DNA from: Micropterix aruncella
Taxonomy: Eukaryota; Arthropoda; Insecta; Lepidoptera; Micropterigidae
DNA: 64,000 nt
Assembly: GCA_944548615.1 (NCBI GenBank)
Contig: OX155967.1
Coordinates: 5,654,481-5,718,480, forward strand
Reading direction: 5' to 3'
The position numbers and the translations under genes are program-made. Positions 56,505-64,000 of the stretch are shown one piece after another (position 1 is the stretch's first letter; each line of letters opens with the position of its first letter). The notes below the pieces were generated by a model, which saw only the letters and a program-made list of their open reading frames with translations, did no database searches and was not told where the DNA came from.

Positions 56505-56700
56505 TACTTCCGTTTTTATTTACTCCACCGTAACTTCTAAACGATTTAACCGATTTAGAAGTGTGTGGTATTGTTAGAATCGCTATGTCATCATGAGTGT
56601 CATTTGGCACAAACACATCAAAAAAATAAAAAAAAAATATTTACATGTCCAAATGTCAGTAAACTTAGATAAATATATCGTGTTTGGTTTTGTTTTCGAG
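56505..56700 (-). mobile_element. Family F partial copy
   Basis: Reverse family F: TTTATTTACTCCACCGTAAC, AACCGATTTAGAAGTGTGTG, GAATCGCTATGTCATCATG, CATGTCCAAATGTCAG and AAATATATCGTGTTTGGTTT. It lies about 85 bp after a forward piece, so the two form an inverted pair. 56700-56900 is a GC-rich patch without assignment. Confidence 0.55.
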
Positions 56701-57068
56701 AACCAAGAACAACCGACTGAGAGCGGCGGGGGCGGCGGCGCGCGATCGTTTCGAGATACCTGCCGCAGGGCGTACAGCACTGCGACGCCACACTCAGAAA
56801 GCCGGCCCGATGAGCCTGGCTCACGTGAAGCCCCATAAAGAGCATTTGCCCAGCGGAAGATGTCAAGGGCCTTAGACAAAGCCCGTCGACTTACTCAAAG
56901 GATGCGCAATCGTCTATAACCACTATATGTGTATAAAGATGACACGCGCCAACGGGGCCGTAACGGTACTTCCGTAAATTGAATTTTGTTTTAACGGATA
57001 TTTTTATAAGAACTCTATTCTCTAAAACACGTTTTTTTCAGCGCGAACAAAGTGTGTGTTAATTTTTA

Positions 57069-57360
57069 ACACGCTTTTATTAGGTCGATCTGTATGTAAC
57101 TATGTAATGGAATCTAAGGTAACTAATTTAACCATCTTCCAAGGATCGTAGCGTCATGAAAATTGCCAGCTGTATGTAGTTTTGATGACAATACAATAAT
57201 ATGGTACTGCCGAACTGATCTGATGATGGAGTCGGAAGATATGAACTGGAACTTCATGATTGGACATCGTATCATAGCTGTGTTTGGACTTGTTAGAAAA
57301 GTCTTGGAATGAACTTTGGACCACGATTAGGTTTTTTACGTGCATTTATAAAAGCGTGTT
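57069..57360 (+). mobile_element. Element E3, short copy with one repeat unit
   Basis: ACACGCTTTTATTAGGTCGA at the start and TATAAAAGCGTGTT at the end form the inverted termini. It carries the shared 150-bp body, one 120-bp unit (from 57220), then straight to the end. It gives the minimal structure of the family. Confidence 0.75.
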
Positions 57361-57792
57361 TTTATTGCTTTTCTTTAAACTATTAATTCATTAATCATTG
57401 TTCTTGTGCTAACACACAATTTGACAACCATGATCCAACGTCCGATAACGATTATCGTATATATAAGTCCATTACTGATCAGGCCATAATCTTCTGATTC
57501 ACCGAGTGCGCATTTCAAATAATATGTATTCACAGCAAATCCTGCAGCTGCATTTTTGCTATCTTCCCATGGCCAAAAGGTGCAATGTCTGATAACGAAG
57601 AGATAAGAGTCATTTCTATCGATTTTTCCTAGGAATATTTTTATTGCAACTTACGAAGGTTTTCATCCATCATTCGATTCCTCTTAGAGCATCATCGCAC
57701 AAAATTTTATCAAATCATTTATAGGAAAAAACCCATATATATGTATGTAGATTAAGGTGCCATTTTGAGAACCACTGTTTAAAACCCACTTT
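57361..57792. other. Unassigned, includes repeat shared with 59.8 kb
   Basis: 57750-57792 (GTAGATTAAGGTGCCATTTTG, GAACCACTGTTTAAAAC) matches 59815-59870 (GTAGATTGAAATGCCCTTTTG, GAACTACTGTTTTAAAAC). In both places the SINE head follows within about 100 bp once the hAT insertion is removed, so a longer repeat carries SINE and flank together. Confidence 0.45.
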
Positions 57793-57800
57793 ACTTACAG

Positions 57801-58499
57801 CAGCGATTCTTCGATTCAACCTCGGGTCGCGGCCCAAATTCGGGTCGCGAGAGGTATTGGGTTGGGTCGCGAAAATCCCCTAAACGACCTTAAAGAAATG
57901 GTAAAACTTGAAGTTTTTAATTGCGAATATTTTTATTTTGTATTGATAGGTCTATAGATGTCACTAAACTAGTATAGTGACAATTATTACTAGTCACAGA
58001 ACAAGGACTAAAGGCTGTGTTACTGCCATCTATTGTCCGTTCACAATCGCGACATGTAGTCGTGTTCTGAGCAATGAAGCTGAAAAAGCCCTGCTACCAT
58101 TCCCCTACTTATTTATGTGAAGCAGGATTTTCATGCCTTGCTGTTATGAAGAATAAGTACAGGGATAAGTTGAATTCTCAGCATGATATGCGGTATGCAC
58201 TTTCTATAAACATAACTCCTTGTATACATGATCTTTGCTCAAAAATACAACACCAGGGGTAGTCACTAATTATTTTGCTACCTATAATTTTTTTAACTGT
58301 TTGCTGAATTGTCTGATTTTAATACAGAACATTTAAATAAAGTTGTTATTTCAAGTTTTACAACTACATCCTCTAAAATTACATAAAATATCATGTTAGT
58401 ACCTGTCACTGGAAAATAAAATAAAAAATTAGATTAGGGTCGCGTACTTCAAATATATTCGTACTTTGGGTCGCCAGCCAAAAAGGGTAAGAACCGCTG
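57801..58499 (+). mobile_element. Internally deleted hAT transposon with transposase C-terminus
   Basis: The 8-bp direct repeat ACTTACAG flanks it exactly (57793-57800, 58500-58507), the hallmark of hAT. Ends CAGCGATTCTTCGATTC and, reversed, CAGCGGTTCTTACCCTT are TIRs of the CAGYG..TTCT kind typical of Charlie-like hATs. Between 58074 and 58262 a frame reads SPTYLCEAGFSCLAVMKNKY, RDKLNSQHDMRYALS and HDLCSKIQHQG. This is the C-terminal dimerisation region (Dimer_Tnp_hAT: Y-CE-GFS, K---R--L). The BED finger and catalytic core are deleted. The repeated GGGTCGCG words near both ends are subterminal motifs. Confidence 0.9.
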
Positions 58500-58554
58500 A
58501 CTTACAGGAAGTCAATCAAATAAATAAAAGTATAATTTGCGTTAGTTCAAGTTA

Positions 58555-58690
58555 TGAATGTGGCATAGTGGTTTGGTCGCCTGATCTTACAAGTTATAAG
58601 TTACACGTTCGGTGACAAGTTCGATTCCCGGCTGGTTCACCATTTTTCTTTGGGATAAAATTAACGGAATTGCATCTAATTTGAATTTTT
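58555..58690 (+). mobile_element. tRNA-like SINE copy
   Basis: A box TGGCATAGTGG at 58561-58571, B box AGTTCGATTCC at 58618-58628, then the body words GGCTGGTTCACCATTTTTC and AAATTAACGGAATTGCAT. It is related to the copies at 23840 and 59915. No long tail. The 5' flank is shared with the 59.9 kb copy. Confidence 0.8.
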
Positions 58691-58786
58691 TGAATATAAT
58701 TTTTCTTTTTTTTAAATCTACAGCGTTTAATTCACAATATTAACACATAATATACACAAGTAAATATATTAAAAAGAATAAAAAGC

Positions 58787-59797
58787 ACGACTGTCGTAAG
58801 GGAAAATGAACAATTGTATTTATAATTATTTTTATTACGGTTTTTTTATGAACTATGTGAGGTTTATATATTTATCCATATATATCCGTATATAACCGGA
58901 ATATACTCAATAAGACCATTCATTTGAAACTCAACAGTATATTTATGTTAATTGATTGCCATTTGGATATTTAGACAACTACTTACCTGATATTTGGAAA
59001 ATTATGGTGCCCTATGATATGATATAGAATAAATCCAATCTCCACATAAACCGACAGCGACTTAGCAAAGTGCGATATAGTTTTATTCACCAAAATTTGT
59101 CCTTCTATAATAAGATTCCAGGGCAAATGAAAAACCTTGGAGAGGAGCAATTTAAAAAGATAATTATACATAATTTGGTAAGAAACCCAATTTATGGTAT
59201 AAGGAAGTTTGAAAATTGTGAGTTTATTTTCCATGTTGATGATTAATGAAATGCGTAAAGTTTTAAACATAATGGTATTATGATAGCTGACATTCTAATT
59301 TTCATATAATTTATTATACATCTATTCATTTTTTATAAAAATACGAAGGCATATTGCTGGATTGACAATAAAATATATATTTTTTGATTGTTTTACATAG
59401 AATTTGCATTTCTATTTTAATATATTATTCTTCCTGACTCTTAAATCACATTAGTATATATTGATTATTTGTATGTAGGTAATATTGAATATAATATTAC
59501 AGCCATGACAACTATCACGATAGTTATGTTTTTAATAATTAATTTTTTAGCATTTAATTTTGTGACGCATCCAAGTGTAGGAATGCCTATCTACTGGAGT
59601 AGTTGATTGTATTGTATTGTATTGTATTGATATACCTTTGTGATACCCTCCACATGACATAACGATTCTAACAATACCACACACTTCTAAATCGGTTTAA
59701 GCGGTTAGAAGTTATGGAGGAATAAAAAACGGAAAACATAATACATAGATGAAGGTTGAACATATTAAACTTCTTTTTGTTAGGCAGTCGTTTAAAA
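58787..59797 (+). mobile_element. Family F copy split by a LINE
   Basis: Left end AAAAGCACGACTGTCG, right end TAGGCAGTCGTTTAAAAAC, imperfect inverted termini. Body left of the break: AATTGTATTTATAATTATT, TTTGGATATTTAGACAACTA, CCTGATATTTGG. After the break: ACATGACATAACGATTCTAA, CACACTTCTAAATCGGTTTA. The LINE at 59022-59631 sits between them. Without it the unit is about 400 bp. Confidence 0.65.
59022..59631 (+). pseudogene. 5'-truncated LINE with (TTGTA)n tail, inside family F
   Basis: Last 70 codons: NKSNLHINRQRLSKVRYSF, IHQNLSFYNKIPGQMKNLG, GIRKFENCEFIFHVDD stop (59246), open. The UTR and tail (TTGTA)n at 59606-59630 match 33232-33970 almost line by line, so the two insertions are of similar age. 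The target duplication is short and ambiguous (ATATA near 59021 and 59631). Confidence 0.85.
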
Positions 59798-59914
59798 ACA
59801 CATACTGCATAATAAGTAGATTGAAATGCCCTTTTGAGAACTACTGTTTTAAAACTATTTTAGTTTAATATGTCAATTAAATAAATAAAACTATAGATTG
59901 AGTTTGTAAGTTCC

Positions 59915-60760
59915 GAATGTGGCGTAGTGGTTAGGTCGCCTGATCTTAAAATTGTATGGTTCCATTTTTCGGCTGCTTCAGCATTTTCCGTTGCGATAAA
60001 ATTAACGGCATAGCATTTCAATTCTGTCGATCGAATGCAGGGAGTTAATGGGCCCTTGCTGAGATGGCCACGAAGACCCATTCTGTTCAGGGTTGGTCAC
60101 ACTCACGGATCAATACCTATCCGACGTCCTCCACGCATGAAGTGCGAGCCTGGGTAGGACTCTGGCCCTATGGTTAGTCTCCCCTGGGAATCAATCTTCT
60201 GGCGCTCCTGGACGGTCTGTGCACCGTGCGGCATTAGCCAATCGATTGCACACTCTGACTAACAGTCGGGGGAGTCTGGAAGCAGTACTGTTTCTTATAG
60301 AGCGGGGGTGGTCGCAGACCTTACGGCGACTGCTCTTGAAACGACCATCGGCTACCCGATCCTGGGTGAACAGCCGGGCAAAGGATGCCGTGGTCTGCGA
60401 TAGATTCGGTATACACCGTTTCACCGCTTCGTAAGGGGGGGGACCGCGCAAGCGACCTCGAAATCGTAAGCAATCGAGAGACTGGAGTAATCTGGTCGCA
60501 ATTGGAAGTAAGGGCGTGAGTGTAAGCCCGCTGGGTAAGACTCCTGGCTATCTAGCGGTTAAGGCATTGGCCTCTTACGGGTTTGTGGCGGAGCTAGACG
60601 GTGGACTGTTTTTGTCCTAAGTCTTCTGCGCTCACTCCAGGGAGATAGAACGACTAATCGTTAAAATTTCCTGAGGTGACGGGCTCGCCCGCTGCAGTCG
60701 ACAACTCTAGCTGTCTATCGAATGCAATAACAAGACACACACTTACACACATGTTTAAAA
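59915..60760 (+). mobile_element. tRNA-like SINE split by family G
   Basis: The SINE head with A box TGGCGTAGTGG (59920-59930) and body AAATTAACGGCATAGCAT runs to 60039. After family G (60040-60710) and the duplicated target, the SINE tail TAACAAGACACACACTTACA resumes at 60728. The intact order of these words is seen in the 23840-24146 copy. The B box region (TGGTTCCATTTTTCGG) is mutated, so it is unlikely to be transcribed by pol III. Confidence 0.8.
60040..60710 (-). mobile_element. Family G full-length copy with 16-bp TSD, inside a SINE
   Basis: Reverse copy of about 671 bp, GGGAGTTAATGGGCCC to GTCGACAACTCTAG. The flanks are CTGTCGATCGAATGCA (60024-60039) and CTGTCTATCGAATGCA (60711-60726), a 16-bp direct repeat with one mismatch that is native SINE sequence. 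It is very similar to the copies at 5325 and 34242, including TACCCGATCCTGGGTGAACA and AGCCGGGCAAAGGATGCCG. This similarity suggests a burst of insertion from related sources. Confidence 0.85.
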
Positions 60761-61214
60761 TTAAATTTATTTAATTATTCGAAATTTATTTTTCTTTCTA
60801 AACAATGGGTTTTTATATAATATTAACACATACTATACAAAATATAGGTCAATTAAAAGTTTGTCAATTAAAATAGACATTGTTACAGCGCAAGAAGGAA
60901 ATGTCAAGAAAAATTGCGAGGAAATAAATGGGAAAGTCACATTATAAATTTAATAGAACACATTACATGAAATAAATTGAATAAATATACATATTATTAA
61001 TAAGATAATATCATAATATATATACTAGGGTAAAATAATAATACAAAAAATTGGTAATATGATAAACATAATATTATATTTATATTTAATATATATTTTT
61101 TATACATAATAACCATTAGAATATTATCAGCAAAATAGTCATTACAATATTTAACAAATGAAGAAATTCTAATCGAGCCAAAGGTTGTGATTTGTGAAAT
61201 GTTACACGCATACT
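60761..61214. other. AT-rich DNA, no feature
   Basis: Poly-T and TATATT-rich text and short frames only. It may be UTR of the LINE whose 3' end lies at 61215-61315, but no coding trace was found. Confidence 0.3.
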
Positions 61215-61315
61215 TACTTATAGACACTTCCTAAGAGGGTTGGTTGTAAGAGATCGTCGTACAAACCCGGCCATCGTGAAATTTCACAATAAAGAGTAGA
61301 AACAAACATCACAAA
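61215..61315 (+). mobile_element. LINE 3' end, same family as 22300-22412
   Basis: GAGGGTTGGTTGTAAGAGATC, GTACAAACCCGGCCATCGTG, AAATTTCACAATAAAGAGTA, GAAACAAAC. The pairing with 22300-22412 is clear and includes the AATAAAG signal and the AAAC tail start. Confidence 0.65.
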
Positions 61316-62089
61316 ACTCAGTAGCTTAATAAATATTTGCATTTGAAGCCCTGCTGAATTACTTGATAGACCTATTTTTTCACACGATCAATAATCACTT
61401 AATCATTTAAGGAAATATTATTTTAATCATTATAATTGTACAACCGATTGCGCATTATTTCTAACATTGTGAGGACAATGTCGAAGGGCAAATCTATAGA
61501 TTATGTTGACACCATTGGTGTAATCTTTCCTAAACAGGAAAGTAACAGATCCTAGACTTAATTTAAAAAAAATACCAGATCTAAATTTGAATATCAAAAC
61601 CAGCTATAATCTCATTTCCGACAGAATAAATGTATAAATACGTTAACATAGTGCAAGTAGACTTCTATTTTGATTATTGACATTTTATTTTATTTTTCTT
61701 TTTTATTATTAACTAAATGTATACAGCCTATTCTTTTTATGAAAGAACATTTTATAAATTAACATTAATATAGCCATTAATACATTTCAAATTAGCAAGT
61801 AACATAATGCACCTTTTTAAATAATAATAATTTTGAAACCATTTTTTTTAAGAAAAAAAGAAGAAGGAAAAAGAAGCATTTCTAAATTTAAATGTATAAG
61901 TACACTAGGGGAATGGAAATAGAAGGGAGGGATTGTTAAAACACTAATGTAATATATGTACGTACATAATTGGCCATACATACGTATACTATTGACGTGT
62001 ATATACATATAAACATACATACACACATAAATACATTGTACCTATATAAATAAAGTAATACTTAGTAGTGCGTATTTTATAAATATTTA
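61316..62089. other. Unassigned DNA
   Basis: AT-rich with TACATACATACACACATAAATAC micro-repeats near 62010. The part 62040-62090 could be the 3' UTR of the LINE scrap that follows. Confidence 0.3.
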
Positions 62090-62335
62090 AATTAATTATC
62101 GTTCCTGAGATTTTCTTCGACTGCGTGAAGAAAAGGCTTCCTGTCCAGAGAAAAACTGTCAAGGTCATTAAACCTGTTATTAAAAGAGCTGAGTAACCGT
62201 ATCATAGTAGAGTTCCTGAAGTGGCTTGTATTGCATCTGGGCAAGTGAAACAAACGAGAAACTCGGATACTTCTGGGGGACACTCTTACTATTTTAGTTA
62301 CTATGATGAGTAACGGACAATAGGTACCCATTCGA
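62090..62335 (-). pseudogene. LINE C-terminal fragment
   Basis: Minus-strand frame reading VSRLFHLPRCNTSHFRNST, MIRLLSSFNNRFNDLDSFSL and FLHAVEENLRND stop. LF-LPRC-T-HFRNS-M-R-LS-FN is a typical ending of one group of jockey/R1/I-type LINE proteins, comparable to the ending of the LINE at 14225-15889 (FHLPTSQTNQSFHNPISRTC). Only about 80 codons are left. Confidence 0.6.
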
Positions 62336-62458
62336 ATTATTTTCTATTTCAATAAATAAGCCATTATTTAGTTCTGTCATAAGATTTGACGATGAATAAC
62401 TTTTATTACGTTCCAAAGTTTTTTAAATCTTATTTTTTAAAATATAATAGATAAATTC

Positions 62459-62676
62459 TTGACAACCTCTGCATGTTGTCAGACTATCTACCTCACACAA
62501 AGTAGTTATGAGACTTACTACCTCACACAAATATTTAAATGTAAATGTAAAGAACGAGACTATGGCATGATGGAAACTTTGTATTATGGAAAACAAAATC
62601 TAAGAAGTATTCTTCGAAAACATGAATCGGTACTAGGTCAAAGGCTATCACATTTAATGAATCCTAAATTGTAAGT
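62459..62676 (+). other. Open frame with donor-like end, unassigned
   Basis: The frame reads ERDYGMMETLYYGKQNLRSI, LRKHESVLGQRLSHLMNPKL and runs into GTAAGT (62671-62676), a good splice-donor word. The acceptor side is weaker (TTGTCAG near 62480 or AAAG near 62553). A doubled CTACCTCACACAAA word precedes it. I recognise no domain and no TE. It could be an orphan exon, a TE exon or chance. Confidence 0.2.
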
Positions 62677-62934
62677 CGTTATTTTTTTATGAGTATCGGT
62701 CAATAGGTTATCGGTGCAATAACCTCATTCAATAAAATAATCTTATCAATATGCGTATAATATCTAACTGGCAGGTGGCAATATATGTTGATATCATCGT
62801 TGCACCAATCATTTATCTTATGTATTTGGATAGAAGTATTTTGCTACGCAATTGGTAGAAGGTTATTATACCGAGGGTATTCACATTGGTACCAGCTTCC
62901 TTCAACATTGCATCGTTTGTCAGGGTTGTGTACT

Positions 62935-63779
62935 AAATAATCGCAAGTAAACCGTATCGATTTCCGTCAGACACTCTTTACATCCAGTCCGAGGTTTTAG
63001 ATGTAAGACAGCTTTATATTCGCATGGCCCTAATATATACTAAAAATAAAATGACCCCTTATAATCAACAACGAGTTGGAAAGACGAGAGCAACAATAAC
63101 TGGTGATATGATGGTGCCAAGAATTTACACAGCATTTGGCCAACGCCATTTCACGTTCATTGGCCCTAGAATGTACAACAATCTTCCCAAAGCAATTAAA
63201 AGTAGTGAGAACACATCCACTTTTTAAAAAATCACTAACCGATTGGTTGTTGGAGGTGGGTAGGGACGGTTTAGGGAATATGCTGACTGTTGTATTTTGA
63301 AAGATAGTATTTAGTATTTAGTTTTTACCATGATAATTTTAAATGACTATTATAGGTATGTAAACGTTATATCAATATGTAATTAATATATAATATATTA
63401 TTTTAGTTTTTATTTTTATTTATTTTGGTTTTATTATTATATTCGTATACATATATGTATGTGTATGTGTGCAAATATGGATATATATTTTATCTATAGA
63501 TGTGTATGAGTATCTATATTTGTATATGCGTAATTAATTATAGTTTCATATTTGTCTATTTAAAAATAAGTACTTACTAACATATAATTTAAGTTGACAG
63601 TGCACACTTAATATCTAGTCAATAAAAGTCTGCATTAGAACAGGCCTAGGCCTAGTTAGGCGACTGTGTCAAACATTAAAAATAATGTCGCATCAATGTC
63701 TTGCTAACATCTTACTTACAAATATGGCATTATTGTTTACTAGATGTGTTACTAAATAAATAAATAAATAAATAAATAA
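62935..63779 (+). pseudogene. 5'-truncated family A LINE 3' end
   Basis: Plus strand: EVLDVRQLYIRMALIYTKNK, VPRIYTAFGQRHFTFIGPRM, YNNLPKAIKSS, then one extra T in the run at 63224-63230 and KKSLTDWLLEVGRDGLGNML stop. It matches the family A ending. The UTR hairpin at 63628-63665 has inner arms AGGC/GCCT; the tail is AAATAAATAAATAAATAAAT at 63754-63779. It is near-complete for this length class. Confidence 0.8.
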
Positions 63780-64000
63780 TCACGGAAAAACATCAAGAAA
63801 TAGAAACATATTTATTGTCCGAAATTGTGGTGGTACATTTATGGTGATAATGCGTAAAAGTATGTCTCTCACAATTACCTGTTTTTATAACAGATTGACA
63901 AATTTACTTATCTGCTAATTTTGTAATTTCTCATTTAAAAATGTCACTATTTCACTGGTTTTCCTATAATATGAAAATCAAATCAATAATAATTCGTAAT

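Noticed and set aside
60540..60600. tRNA-like text GCGGTTAAGGCATTGGCCTC in family G
   Set aside because: It resembles a tRNA D-arm/A box, but no B box lies at the right distance and the block sits about 150 bases from one end, not at a 5' head. I do not call family G a tRNA SINE.

Overview
This 64 kb window is AT-rich eukaryotic DNA that I read as insect, most probably a moth or butterfly. The evidence is familiar lepidopteran repeats: Helitrons with the terminus GGCGCAGCTAGT, the dispersed ACCGACTTCAAAAAAGGAGG repeat, and a tRNA-like SINE with sharp A and B boxes. That is recognition, not a database search. I see no intact host gene, no rRNA or standalone tRNA gene, and no CRISPR array. Almost everything recognisable is a transposable element (TE), usually broken and often nested.

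The layout is a mosaic. (1) About 27 non-LTR retrotransposon (LINE) copies or 3' ends, most of them 5'-truncated, split about evenly between strands. The longest is a minus-strand endonuclease/reverse-transcriptase element (12469-17640) split by a plus-strand LINE (14225-15889). I call it 'family A'; related 3' ends lie near 1, 11.8, 33, 41.5, 46.5, 47.5, 49.5, 53 and 63.5 kb. (2) A GC-rich family of about 665 bp that I cannot classify, 'family G', with at least five copies bounded by 13-16 bp target-site duplications (TSDs) plus many fragments and inverted pairs. (3) DNA transposons: a decayed mariner (19.3 kb), an internally deleted hAT with an 8-bp TSD (57.8 kb), nested Helitrons (20.4 kb), a Helitron helicase remnant (36.3 kb), several MITEs, and a TTAA-flanked element made of three copies of one palindromic unit (38.2-40.3 kb). 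(4) One solo LTR (7.2-7.8 kb). (5) Long perfect or near-perfect hairpins (24.2, 48.5, 51.5 kb) and very long (TA)n tracts (47, 52, 54 kb).

No gene set works together as a pathway here. What can be read is a history: old TIR elements (family F), SINEs and family G copies were hit by LINEs, and some of those by further insertions. The density of TE-in-TE nesting without host genes fits low-recombination DNA such as a W chromosome, pericentromere or piRNA locus, but that is inference. The features judged most worth follow-up are family G, the covarying 3' hairpin of family A LINEs, and the 38-40 kb palindromic element.
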